From a virus, in the IMG/VR virus record IMGVR_UViG_3300027906_000050, positions 1 to 39,882 of that record: a stretch of DNA of 39,882 nt; one strand, 5' to 3'. The stretch's first letter is position 1. Each line of letters opens with the position of its first letter. The position numbers were made by a program, and so were the translations under genes. This document shows positions 7,659-15,789 of this stretch, piece after piece. The notes under the pieces were generated by a model. The model saw only the letters and a list, made by a program, of their open reading frames with translations. It was not told the origin of the DNA and ran no database searches.

Positions 7659-7664
7659 TATAAT
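7659..7664 (+). promoter_or_regulatory. Promoter-like -10 box for the giant gene
   Basis: TATAAT lies 36 bases before the ATG at 7695 in the ~97-base divergent spacer. A weak TTAACA occurs 22 bases upstream, too far for a standard -35. Confidence 0.35.
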
Positions 7665-7694
7665 AAAGAAAAGTTAAATGCTTAAACGATAAGG

Positions 7695-10600
7695 ATGGCT
7701 AATTACTCTTTAACAACTAAAGAAAAAAATTCAGTATCGTGGAATAGTTCAAACGAGCTAGTTATAGATGGAGAAGTCTTAGGTCCTAGTACAGGTTGGA
7801 AGAAAGAAGATACTTACTATGTAAACAGGAAAAAACCTAATAGTAAAATTTTTCAATATAGTAAAGATCATGCAGATAAAAAATCATGGCTGGATGTTGA
7901 TGAAATTTCATATCTTCTTGCAGATACTTATTCAGAATGGGGTATAAGACCCTCTAATTGGTATAGAGATGGTAGACCTAAAGAAAGATATGATGAGAAA
8001 GTTAAAAACTTTGAACAGTATGGTCATCCAGGAGGAGATTTAACTAAATCAGATCAGTGGGACGAGTGTAATGATTATGGCTGTCCTGTCCAAGATAGTT
8101 GGAATGCATATGACAACGTTCGTAATCCTGTATTACCTACAACTGATGATCCTAATTGGGTACAAAATTTTTATTCAGATAATAATATAGGTGGTCAAGG
8201 TGGAGATCTTAGTGAAGATGCAAAAAAATATTGGACTGAACAATTAAGAGAATTAGGAAGTCAATCAGAAGTTGAAAGAGTTATTAGAGATACATCACAG
8301 AATGATGGCACATGGAATATGGGACATTCTAATAAAGTAAATATAATTAAAGCTGGTGCAGAAGAAGGTTCAACTGTATATAATTCTGATAATAAAAAAT
8401 TTGATATACGATTATATAACATTAGCAATAAAACAGATCATAAAACAGACCATGATACTAATCCTAATACTGTTCAGAAAACTGAAAGTTATGACGAGAA
8501 AGTATGTGGTGGAACTTGGCCTTTTGATTGGTGTGATTACGTAACGAAAACACGTGAAGTTACGGATCACGCTAAGATTAGTCAACATAAAATAATGAAT
8601 GCAGAGAATGAGAAATTAAATGAAAAAAATCATAAGATAAATGAGATAAATAGAAAAAGAAATAAACAATTAGCAAATTTAAAGAATACAGTTTTACCTT
8701 CTACTAAAGGACATGATTATGTTGAACAAAGAGAGAAACTTAGAGATTTTGATTTAGATCAAGAAACTAAATCAGCTATAGAAAAAGAATTCAGAAATTA
8801 CTATAAAGAAGAAAAAATAGTCGAATGGGATTCATCTTTAGCAGCTCCTATACCTGGAGTAGCAGGATCAAAATTTGATGCTGATTATTATAGAAGTCTC
8901 ACAAAAGGAAAGACCAATGATGTAGGTGAAAAATGGAAGGAGGCTGAAGAAGATGACGATATTGATATTACAGAACGTTATGGAGATAGTAATACATATG
9001 CTTTACAAGATTGGTCGAATACAGGTAGACATGCAGGTTTAAGAGCTTATGAAAAAGAAAATTTAGTTTTCTCTGATACTTATAAAGAATCTTTAGGAGG
9101 AAGTATTGCTGCAATACCTCAAGGTTCTTTTGAGGATGCTCTGGAAGGGAAACTCTTCATGACACCAGAAGGATGGAAAGATTTAGCAGGAGCAAATGAT
9201 TGGTATAAATCAGATGTAAAAGACAGACAATTAGGTATAGGTGAAATTGGATCACAAACAGAGCGTTTATTCAAAATTCCTTATATTAATAATGAATTTA
9301 ATAAAGCTAATAATGGAGATGAATATTGGTTAAAGCTTGCTAGAGAAAAACGTTTAAATGTTAAAAAGAAAGATGATTTTGTTTTGTTGTTTAGATTATC
9401 AGAAAGAGAAGAAGATAAAGATATACAATTCATTAATAATGTAAATAATCCATATTTCACTGGTATTACTGAATTAGAAGATGCTGTTAATCAAGCAGCT
9501 GGTGAAGATGTAGAAACAGATGTTAAGAAATTTGGAGCTTTAACTCAAAGTGTTTTAAAAGATACGATTGCAGAAATGAAGAAAGCTAAACAAAATGAAC
9601 AATTTATATCGACTATTTCAGGCTTTGGTGGATTTAGTGAAATTATGGATATGAATAGAACTCTTACTAATAGTATTTTAGGTGATAGTGGAGTAGGTGG
9701 TTATATGAGTATGATGGGTGGTGGAAAAGGAGAAGAGAAATTAGAAGAATCTATACAAAACCTTTCAGGTATTGGTAATAGTGTTACTTATAATTGGCAA
9801 AAATGGTTTGATGAAAGACTTGTTGAAAAATATTCAAAAGGTTATAAGGAACTTTTCCCCTTACAAAGAGCAAATCAAATCATAGAAAAATATCAAGAAT
9901 TTACTAAGCCTGGTAGAGCTAAAGAACAAGAAAAGATTTTCAATAAAAGTACAGGTGCTTTTACTAAAGAATTTTTAAATCAAGTAGGATTCAATACTAC
10001 AGAAGAACTTGAAGATTTTTTAAATAATCCAGAAAATTTTCCTGCTTACAATTTAGAAGCAGAAAATCCAGATGCAAGAGGGGAGTTAGATGGAAAACAT
10101 TTATTAGCAAAATTAAAAGATGAAATATATCTATCAGAATCAGATCGAACGTCTGGATTAGGGACAAAGAAAGATAATGAATGGTTAGAAGCATTGAAAG
10201 ACAATATTAATACTAGATTTACAGATAAATCAGAGGAATTAGGTGTTGAAGATTCAATAAACTTAGCAACTGGAACAGAAGATGATCCTGATACACTTGA
10301 AGATGAAAGTATAATATCTATAGAATCTGATTTTGCTAGAGATTTTATAAACAATTATTTGACAAAAAGATTTGATACTTCTAGATCTATGGATGAATTT
10401 GTTGAGTATTTAGATATTAGAGATGAAGAACAGAACCCTTTCCAAACACAAGATTTATTGAATGCTGTAAAACAAACTGCTGAATTAGAGAGTAAAGCAT
10501 ATCTAAGCTCATTTAGTAATACGGACTATGCTGGTTTCAATGCTAGTTATTATTTAGATCCTACACAAGTTGAAACCGAATATGTAGCTAGAGCAACTAG

Positions 10601-11576
10601 AAATGAAGAGCAAAGAGATAGAATAGCTAAAGATTGGGATGCTACTAAACAGACTCCAGATGAATTGATAGATGAAGATCTACCAGCTTTAGGAACATGG
10701 ACACAACAATTTTATCGTTATGGTATAAATCCAAAAGATCCAAATTTATCAGAGGAAGAGAGGAGAGAACAATTTGCTAAAATGCATTATGAACTTATTG
10801 GAAGAAGTAATAAGTTTGATGGAGCAGAAGATATGATGAGTGTAGATAAAGTAAAAGATCATATTTATACTAATATTCTTCCAAATCTTTCTGATGAAGC
10901 TTTAAAACAAGGAACTGTATTTGGTCAATTCTTAAAACCAGAAGAATGGGCAGATGACATATTGCAAGGATTAGATCCATATGATAAAAAAACATGGAAA
11001 GAAGCATTGCAAAGATTTGGATTAGAGCACTATGAAGGAGATTTTGATGAATTTAAAGACTATGTTGCAGAGGCTTTGCGTACAAGTTCAGCACAAGAAA
11101 TAAGAGAACAGATTAAATATTTAAATGAAAAACGTCAAAGACCTACACAAGATAAATTAGGAATTTCGTATATCGAAAGAGAAGAAGATTACATGGATGA
11201 ACAATCAAAACCTGATAGTGAATTATATAAAACCTTTCAAGATGCTGGCTTTCAAGGAACAGAAGATGAGTTCTATAACGATTTCTTCCCAGATGTAGAT
11301 AGATCTGAACAACAGTTACTTACAAAAGGAGGTAAAGATGATCCTTTAAAAACTTTTGGTTTAGATATGAGTGATCCCTTTGCTTCATTAGGTACAGTTA
11401 GCAGTTTCTTCGAGCAAGACGAAGATGAAAGTGATGAAGTTGAAAAAGATGAAGATTCTACTGGTAAGAGTTACTTTACTTTTGATACAGATGATGATGG
11501 ATTGGATTGGGATTATAAACCTAAGAAAAAAGAACAAGTATTCGATGAATTCACTACAATATTCAAAGGATTATAA
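7695..11576 (+). CDS. Giant (1293 aa) virion-type protein, unknown
   Basis: Largest gene of the window. Very hydrophilic, Lys/Glu/Asp/Asn-rich, mostly helical. Two Cys pairs occur in the first quarter (ECNDYGC and CGGTWPFDWC). A coiled-coil-like stretch near residues 290-330 is rich in Asn, Glu and Lys. Two similar elements, FDADYYRSLTKG (about 395) and FNASYYLDPTQ (about 950), may be diverged copies of one module. The last 60 residues are strongly acidic (EDESDEVEKDEDS). No signal peptide, membrane segment or enzyme motif is visible. Position before the lysozyme and size suggest an internal or ejected virion protein, but this is inference. AAGG abuts the start codon. Confidence 0.6.
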   Translation: MANYSLTTKEKNSVSWNSSNELVIDGEVLGPSTGWKKEDTYYVNRKKPNSKIFQYSKDHADKKSWLDVDEISYLLADTYSEWGIRPSNWYRDGRPKERYDEKVKNFEQYGHPGGDLTKSDQWDECNDYGCPVQDSWNAYDNVRNPVLPTTDDPNWVQNFYSDNNIGGQGGDLSEDAKKYWTEQLRELGSQSEVERVIRDTSQNDGTWNMGHSNKVNIIKAGAEEGSTVYNSDNKKFDIRLYNISNKTDHKTDHDTNPNTVQKTESYDEKVCGGTWPFDWCDYVTKTREVTDHAKISQHKIMNAENEKLNEKNHKINEINRKRNKQLANLKNTVLPSTKGHDYVEQREKLRDFDLDQETKSAIEKEFRNYYKEEKIVEWDSSLAAPIPGVAGSKFDADYYRSLTKGKTNDVGEKWKEAEEDDDIDITERYGDSNTYALQDWSNTGRHAGLRAYEKENLVFSDTYKESLGGSIAAIPQGSFEDALEGKLFMTPEGWKDLAGANDWYKSDVKDRQLGIGEIGSQTERLFKIPYINNEFNKANNGDEYWLKLAREKRLNVKKKDDFVLLFRLSEREEDKDIQFINNVNNPYFTGITELEDAVNQAAGEDVETDVKKFGALTQSVLKDTIAEMKKAKQNEQFISTISGFGGFSEIMDMNRTLTNSILGDSGVGGYMSMMGGGKGEEKLEESIQNLSGIGNSVTYNWQKWFDERLVEKYSKGYKELFPLQRANQIIEKYQEFTKPGRAKEQEKIFNKSTGAFTKEFLNQVGFNTTEELEDFLNNPENFPAYNLEAENPDARGELDGKHLLAKLKDEIYLSESDRTSGLGTKKDNEWLEALKDNINTRFTDKSEELGVEDSINLATGTEDDPDTLEDESIISIESDFARDFINNYLTKRFDTSRSMDEFVEYLDIRDEEQNPFQTQDLLNAVKQTAELESKAYLSSFSNTDYAGFNASYYLDPTQVETEYVARATRNEEQRDRIAKDWDATKQTPDELIDEDLPALGTWTQQFYRYGINPKDPNLSEEERREQFAKMHYELIGRSNKFDGAEDMMSVDKVKDHIYTNILPNLSDEALKQGTVFGQFLKPEEWADDILQGLDPYDKKTWKEALQRFGLEHYEGDFDEFKDYVAEALRTSSAQEIREQIKYLNEKRQRPTQDKLGISYIEREEDYMDEQSKPDSELYKTFQDAGFQGTEDEFYNDFFPDVDRSEQQLLTKGGKDDPLKTFGLDMSDPFASLGTVSSFFEQDEDESDEVEKDEDSTGKSYFTFDTDDDGLDWDYKPKKKEQVFDEFTTIFKGL

Positions 11577-11584
11577 GGAATTTT

Positions 11585-11592
11585 TATAAATA
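11585..11592 (+). promoter_or_regulatory. T4-late-type promoter box before lysozyme
   Basis: TATAAATA, the consensus late-promoter core of T4-type phages, lies 43 bases before the lysozyme ATG. In sequence this AT-rich a chance match is possible. Confidence 0.35.
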
Positions 11593-11627
11593 ATTGTGTA
11601 TATTAAAGACAATAAGTGTTACTTTTC

Positions 11628-12296
11628 ATGGCAGATTTCTCATTAGCTATTACTTTAATTCGTAAGTATGAGGGATTCAGTGAAAGAGCTTACCCAGATC
11701 CGTACACAGGCAAAGAACCATATACCATTGGTTATGGAACTGAGTTTTATCCAGACGGCACTCCTGTAAAAAGAGGTCAATTATGTACTAGAGAAAAAGC
11801 TTTAGAATATTTATTCAATGAGATTGAAGTTATAAATTCAGAATTAGCTAAAGAAAATTTACCCTTAGATCAATATATGAATCAGGCATTAATTTCATTT
11901 ATACATTCTGTAGGATGGGAAGCATTTTTATATAGCCAAATTATTGATTGTATAGAAAACGAAAATTTCGCTGGTGTTTGTGAAGATATAGGACGTTGGA
12001 TTTTTGATGAAGAATATCAAGTTATTGGTGGCTTATTAGATCGTAGGAAAGAAGAGATTAAATTATTCTTAACTGAAATCCATACCAATGAGTGGAAAAC
12101 GAGCCAAATTCTTTTAAATACTTTTAGAACTTTTACAGGAACACCTGGGCAGATAAGAGCTATAACTAAATTGGAAGAGAACATTAATCCTTACATACTG
12201 AGTGAGTTTGCTAATGGATTTCGTATTGATATTAATAGCTTAGAAGGCTATCCTGATTATGATTTCTCTAATGTACTGGATCAAGCAAAGGTCTGA
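11628..12296 (+). CDS. Endolysin, GH24 (T4-type) lysozyme
   Basis: 222 aa from the ATG at 11628; a GTG at 11616 would add four residues, with no better ribosome site. The catalytic signature is present: E15 in IRKYEGF, D24 in RAYPDP, T33 in YTIGYGT, matching E11/D20/T26 of T4 lysozyme with a three-residue insertion. The muramidase domain covers about residues 1-145; a C-terminal extension of about 75 residues (TFTGTPGQIRAITKLEENINP onward) is unassigned and may bind cell wall. No signal peptide, so release would need a holin. It cleaves peptidoglycan at lysis, or locally if packaged. Next to the giant gene and the NblA-like gene. Confidence 0.9.
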   Translation: MADFSLAITLIRKYEGFSERAYPDPYTGKEPYTIGYGTEFYPDGTPVKRGQLCTREKALEYLFNEIEVINSELAKENLPLDQYMNQALISFIHSVGWEAFLYSQIIDCIENENFAGVCEDIGRWIFDEEYQVIGGLLDRRKEEIKLFLTEIHTNEWKTSQILLNTFRTFTGTPGQIRAITKLEENINPYILSEFANGFRIDINSLEGYPDYDFSNVLDQAKV

Positions 12297-12302
12297 TTTA
12301 GA

Positions 12303-12617
12303 ATGAATGAATCAATGAATGATGAAATGGCACATCCAGCAAAGGAGGGAGAATTCGTCTTACCCTTGGAACTCCAATTCTCAATGCGAAAGGCTGAGAT
12401 AGGTGCTAAAGAAATGACTTGGGAACAATTATATTCAGCTTTATTAAATCTTTATTATCAACGTTTAATGGAATGGCATGCTGTAAAAGCATTAATAGCA
12501 CAAGAGAATATAGAAATAGATTTTGATATACCTACTGATTTAGAATTACAAAAATTAGCAGAAGATGTTCAACATATGAATGATCGTGAAGAAGAAGATC
12601 CTTTTGAACCTGTCTAG
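12303..12617 (+). CDS. NblA-like small protein (putative phycobilisome-degradation adaptor)
   Basis: 104 aa. Residues 20-70 read LPLELQFSMRKAE...MTWEQLYSALLNLYYQRLMEWHAVKALI, which follows the NblA pattern (leucine-rich start, QF, KxE, M-S/T-xEQ, helix turn, then LYxQxM and a second helix). NblA is a helical-hairpin protein that links phycobilisomes to Clp protease. Freshwater cyanophages such as Ma-LMM01 carry nblA. Here the N-terminus is ~18 residues longer and the acidic C-terminus (REEEDPFEPV) about 30 longer than the usual ~60-aa NblA. It could instead be a related cyanophage protein with another role. Its stop shares the CTAG tetranucleotide with a convergent gene. Confidence 0.5.
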   Translation: MNESMNDEMAHPAKEGEFVLPLELQFSMRKAEIGAKEMTWEQLYSALLNLYYQRLMEWHAVKALIAQENIEIDFDIPTDLELQKLAEDVQHMNDREEEDPFEPV

Positions 12618-13192
12618 TTTGGCTTAATTAATTTATTTAAATACCATTGAGCTTTTTTTAAAGATTCAACTCCACCTTTATGTTTTTCTCTCCAGAGATA
12701 CTTAATAATATTTCCTTTTAAATAACCACGGAATTCTTCAGGAGATAACTGAGCTTCAATTGCATCAATGCATTCGATATTACCAGCTGCATAGTGCATG
12801 GGACGATCTACTACGTCAAAGAAATGTCCTAAATTATCTTTATCTTTTTTATTATCTTTTTTATTATCAAGAAGTTGAGTAATTCTATCCCAAGCAACGA
12901 CTGAAATCTTAGCTGGCTCGACTTCCTTTTTTTCTGCTTCAGGTCCAGCCATACGCATTTTTGGAGAAGTCTCGTCTATCGGCTCAAGCCACGCCTCTGC
13001 ATTGATTCTAGCTTCATCTGATCGTTTGGCATTCCTAGAGCTATCATCACTTTCGGAGATTTCGGAGATGAACCTGGAAATTGGCCCGCTTGTTCCATCG
13101 ACGGAATGTATCCAGTCAGCCCTGCCCTTTGGCTCTTGTCTCTCTTCTGACCTTCCAGTGCTAGGTTCTTTCTTTCCATCCCTGTCTCGCAT
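12614..13192 (-). CDS. DUF3310 family protein (SaV-like)
   Basis: 192 aa from the ATG at 13192. The C-terminal ~70 residues are a clear DUF3310 domain: RPMHYAAGNIECIDAI, LSPEEFRGYLKGNIIKYLWR, then KGGVESLKKAQWYLNKLI. This family is common in phages and often annotated as nucleotide kinase-like, with no proven role. The N-terminal ~80 residues are disordered (Ser, Glu, Arg-rich) and overlap another minus-strand gene in a different frame. A shorter start at 12958 (MRMAGPEAEKKEVEP, 114 aa) would remove the overlap; neither start has a good ribosome site. The stop overlaps the NblA-like stop in CTAG. Confidence 0.7.
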   Translation of the reverse strand: MRDRDGKKEPSTGRSEERQEPKGRADWIHSVDGTSGPISRFISEISESDDSSRNAKRSDEARINAEAWLEPIDETSPKMRMAGPEAEKKEVEPAKISVVAWDRITQLLDNKKDNKKDKDNLGHFFDVVDRPMHYAAGNIECIDAIEAQLSPEEFRGYLKGNIIKYLWREKHKGGVESLKKAQWYLNKLIKPN

Positions 13193-13329
13193 GCAGTTAA
13201 TCCACGGTTGTACTGATCATATAGTGGAACGTCGTTATTTTCATTACTAAGTTCCGCACCAAAATCTTCAATGTCTATATAAGAACAATCTAATTCACTT
13301 TTTAGATACTTACCTAGAAATCCAGCCAT
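12976..13329 (-). CDS. Unknown protein overlapping the DUF3310 N-terminus
   Basis: 117 aa from the ATG at 13329 (MAGFLGKYLKSELDCSYIDI). The first ~45 residues look like a normal folded, acidic segment (IEDFGAELSNENNDVPLYDQY); the rest is a low-complexity Lys/Pro/Ser/Met-rich tail. Bases 12976-13192 are shared with the DUF3310 frame, and this stretch has near 49% GC, far above its surroundings, as expected when two frames are constrained. An upstream in-frame start exists at 13407, but it would overlap the divergent gene. Family not recognised. Confidence 0.45.
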   Translation of the reverse strand: MAGFLGKYLKSELDCSYIDIEDFGAELSNENNDVPLYDQYNRGLTACETGMERKNLALEGQKRDKSQRAGLTGYIPSMEQAGQFPGSSPKSPKVMIALGMPNDQMKLESMQRRGLSR

Positions 13330-13371
13330 GGCTTTATATAAGTCTTGATGTATTGCTTTTACAATATTATC

Positions 13372-13752
13372 ATGGCAAGATTCTATGACCCCACTTACGA
13401 TCCTCAAAAGGATTCAGGTACTTCTGGTAGTGAAGTATCCGATTTAAATCCTGAAAGATTATATGATACAGATTTAAGACGTGTAGATACAGATTTTAGA
13501 GAAGATCTAGATGTCAATGATAAACAAGATCGAGTTAAAAAATTTATGAGAGCTGCAAGAAGTGCAGGTAAATATAAACAAAGTCAAGGAATAGCAGAAC
13601 CAACTATACGTGGTAAGACTCCTGTAGGTAAAGGAAATGTGAGTGGTGTGGAAATACCAAGCTTAAGAGGAAGGAACTATGGAGATCCAGGAGCAGGTGC
13701 TACTGAATATGCTCATAAACCTAAACCAAACTTTGGAAAACCTTTTGTTTAA
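13372..13752 (+). CDS. Small basic, probably disordered protein, unknown
   Basis: 126 aa from the ATG at 13372 (MARFYDPTYDPQKDSG); an ATG at 13348 and a TTG at 13345 would add 8-9 hydrophobic residues and lie closer to the divergent gene. Charged, Gly/Pro-rich, with few hydrophobic clusters; one probable helix (DKQDRVKKFMRAARSAGKY). The end (AHKPKPNFGKPFV) is Pro/Lys-rich. It is followed two bases later by another small gene, and the pair forms a two-gene + strand island. Function unknown; the composition fits a packaged or scaffold-like protein. Confidence 0.5.
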   Translation: MARFYDPTYDPQKDSGTSGSEVSDLNPERLYDTDLRRVDTDFREDLDVNDKQDRVKKFMRAARSAGKYKQSQGIAEPTIRGKTPVGKGNVSGVEIPSLRGRNYGDPGAGATEYAHKPKPNFGKPFV

Positions 13753-13754
13753 AA

Positions 13755-14045
13755 ATGATTAATCCTCAACAATTTTTATCAAGATTTAGAGAACTCTCCT
13801 TTACCTTACCTACTGTTGATCCCTCTATTGGTCCATCAGGAGCTAGAAGAACTGTCAAAATTCCTGAAGCAATACAAAATTATGGAAAAGATCTTGTATC
13901 TGGACAGTTTAATCATACACAATATCAAGATAGACCTTACATGGGAAATATTCCCGAAGTTAAAGAAAGAACTGAAAGAATAAAAAGAAATCCTATTCAG
14001 TTACTTCTAAATACAGATGCTAATTATATGAATAGAGGTAATTAG
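13755..14045 (+). CDS. Small basic protein, unknown
   Basis: 96 aa, two bases after the preceding stop. Begins MINPQQFLSRFRELSFTLP, with a central GPSGARRTVKIPEAI and a basic helical end (VKERTERIKRNPIQLLLN). No signal peptide, membrane segment or known motif. Probably expressed with the gene before it. Its stop overlaps that of the convergent dcd-like gene by four bases, leaving no room for a terminator between them. Confidence 0.5.
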   Translation: MINPQQFLSRFRELSFTLPTVDPSIGPSGARRTVKIPEAIQNYGKDLVSGQFNHTQYQDRPYMGNIPEVKERTERIKRNPIQLLLNTDANYMNRGN

Positions 14046-14629
14046 ACTTTTGCATAAACAACTTCTTTAGGTTGATTATGGTATTTACCTTTACGATCTT
14101 TATAACTAACCATACAAGATTTACCACGGAAAAATAACAATTGAATGATTCCTTCATTTGCATATATACGATTAAATAATCCTGTTGCATTATTAATTTG
14201 CAAAGTTAAATATCCTTCCCATCCACCTTCTGCAGGAGTAATATTACAATGAATTCCTGTACGTGCATAACTTGATTTTCCAGCAGGGATAACAGTAATA
14301 TCTTCAGGCAAACTTAAACGTTCATGAGCAACACATAAAGCATATCCATAAGGAGGCAATAAGAAATACTTACCTTTCTCATCTTCACTCAATTCTGCTT
14401 CTTTTAAAATTTTGGCATCAAAGCTTTTTGGATCACATACACCTGCTTGAGTACCACCAAAGATTAAACATTGTTTGGAAGATAAACGAATATCATAACC
14501 ATAAGAACCCAGTCCATAACTTAATAATTTACGTCCGTCTTCTTCTCTAACAACATGATCAACAAAGGGAGAAATAAGTTTTCCATCTAAAGACAAAGCT
14601 TTAATTTCCCAATCGGAAAGAAGAGTCAT
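14042..14629 (-). CDS. dcd: dCTP deaminase-like protein with catalytic Glu replaced by Gln
   Basis: 195 aa, close to the Helicobacter-type Dcd length. Matches the family through SYGLGSYGYDIRLS, the nucleotide-binding GKSSYAR (117-123), a TPAEGGWEGYLTL segment, RIYANEGIIQLLFF and the C-terminal GKYHNQ. Family knowledge: Dcd deaminates dCTP to dUTP using a glutamate (E138 in E. coli) in the LExxN strand. Here that residue is Q144 (codon CAA at 14198-14200), with the same 21-residue spacing from R123 as in the Helicobacter type. The protein may be inactive, regulatory or changed in activity; a single-base sequence error (GAA to CAA) is also possible. It is the last gene of a minus-strand run. 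Confidence 0.85.
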   Translation of the reverse strand: MTLLSDWEIKALSLDGKLISPFVDHVVREEDGRKLLSYGLGSYGYDIRLSSKQCLIFGGTQAGVCDPKSFDAKILKEAELSEDEKGKYFLLPPYGYALCVAHERLSLPEDITVIPAGKSSYARTGIHCNITPAEGGWEGYLTLQINNATGLFNRIYANEGIIQLLFFRGKSCMVSYKDRKGKYHNQPKEVVYAKV

Positions 14630-14662
14630 ACTAATTTTGCACGTTCTATTACTATAGGAAAA

Positions 14663-15250
14663 CTAACAGAGGATGCGACCTTTTTCTGAATAAATCTCAA
14701 TAAATCTTTCGGTCATCTCTGTAGGATTATCAACAGGTGGTAGATACACTAAGAATGATGTACAAGTTTTGTGTTTACTAACGCCAGTACTTGTATTTTT
14801 AAGTAATAATGGAGCTGTTTTTAATATACAGATAGGGAAATCAAATATCTTTTGTTCGTATCTGATCATATCTGGACAATTAGTAAAATATAAACCTTGT
14901 TTTATATCACCAGACAACCATGAATTATATAATTTTCTAAACCAAACAGCATGTGAAGAAGTCAGTGTAGGAGAAGAAGCTCGTGTCATTTTCCATTTAT
15001 CATTTTTCTTATCCCAAAAGTATGCACCTCTTGGAGGAAATAGATAAGCACTACCAAACCATTGCTGACAATTTAAAGAATCATCAGATGGTGTAAAGAA
15101 GTTCTCTGCTTCAACATATTTATTTGCTGTCTTAGAACTAGCAACATCTAAATCAATCCCTTCTAATAAAGCATGTGCAGATGCCACCAGATCATAGTTA
15201 GTAATTAACTCCAAATCTTCACGACGTTTTCTAATATCATGTATAGCCAT
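14663..15250 (-). CDS. Phage Dam-like N6-adenine methyltransferase family, degenerate motif
   Basis: 195 aa. The pattern IDLDVASSKTANKYVEAENFFTPSDDSLNCQQWFGSAYLFPPRG follows phage DNA adenine methylases of the Dam family (D-x-A-S...N...FFT...DD-L...W-G). In that family the W-G segment leads to N/DPPY; here it is FPPR, lacking both the amide/acid and the aromatic residue that position the adenine. A later segment (CPDMIRYEQKIFDFPICIL) resembles the family C-terminus. It may be an inactive relative or have another substrate. It overlaps the 2OG-oxygenase stop by one base. Confidence 0.6.
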   Translation of the reverse strand: MAIHDIRKRREDLELITNYDLVASAHALLEGIDLDVASSKTANKYVEAENFFTPSDDSLNCQQWFGSAYLFPPRGAYFWDKKNDKWKMTRASSPTLTSSHAVWFRKLYNSWLSGDIKQGLYFTNCPDMIRYEQKIFDFPICILKTAPLLLKNTSTGVSKHKTCTSFLVYLPPVDNPTEMTERFIEIYSEKGRILC

Positions 15251-15783
15251 TAGTCAAACAATAATTCTTGTACTTGATCAAAATTTAAATGAGGTGAAGC
15301 TAAACATAATGCTTTACGTTTTACTTTCCTATCATCAATAGGTATAACACTATGTACTTTACTGACATCCAAAACATATACTTCCCCTGGTTGTGAATGA
15401 AAAGAAGGACCTAATATAAGATCATCCAAATTATATAGATGTCCATTGGTTTGATTATCTAATTGGAATGGTTTTGCATCATCTTTAATTTCATAGAATT
15501 GAGTAATACATTCGTCTGTCTCTATATAAAAATTAATAACTGCAAGTGTATCGCTATCTGTATGTGGAGGAATAAATGAATTTACTTGCATCAATTGCAT
15601 TACAAAGGCCTCTTGAAATTCTTCTGGAATAATTCCTTTTAAAGAACATTCATTTTCTTTATCAATTTCGTTATACCAAATACCATGAAATTTATTTTCA
15701 ACTTTCAATCCATATTTCATTGCAAGTTTACCGACCTGAAAATCAGGCGCATCAAAAGTTAGATCTAATTTTTTAAAATACAT
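15250..15783 (-). CDS. 2-oxoglutarate/Fe(II)-dependent oxygenase
   Basis: 177 aa. Iron ligands H74 and D76 lie in NSFIPPHTDSD; the distal ligand is H144 in VLDVSKVHSV, followed by R152/R156 as candidate 2-oxoglutarate-binding residues. The beta strands AVINFYIETD and PGEVYVLDV complete the jelly-roll pattern. Such oxygenases are common in marine cyanophages; substrates are mostly unknown (proteins, sugars, nucleobases). It lies six bases after the frameshifted gene and directly before the Dam-like and dCTP-deaminase-like genes, so a role in nucleotide or DNA modification is possible but inferred. Confidence 0.75.
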   Translation of the reverse strand: MYFKKLDLTFDAPDFQVGKLAMKYGLKVENKFHGIWYNEIDKENECSLKGIIPEEFQEAFVMQLMQVNSFIPPHTDSDTLAVINFYIETDECITQFYEIKDDAKPFQLDNQTNGHLYNLDDLILGPSFHSQPGEVYVLDVSKVHSVIPIDDRKVKRKALCLASPHLNFDQVQELLFD

Positions 15784-15789
15784 TAAAAG

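Noticed and set aside
8342-8349. TATAATTA inside the giant gene
   Set aside because: No gene start follows; expected by chance in AT-rich DNA.
10046-10354. Antisense frame inside the giant gene
   Set aside because: Composition follows from AT-rich codons of the sense frame; no ribosome site.
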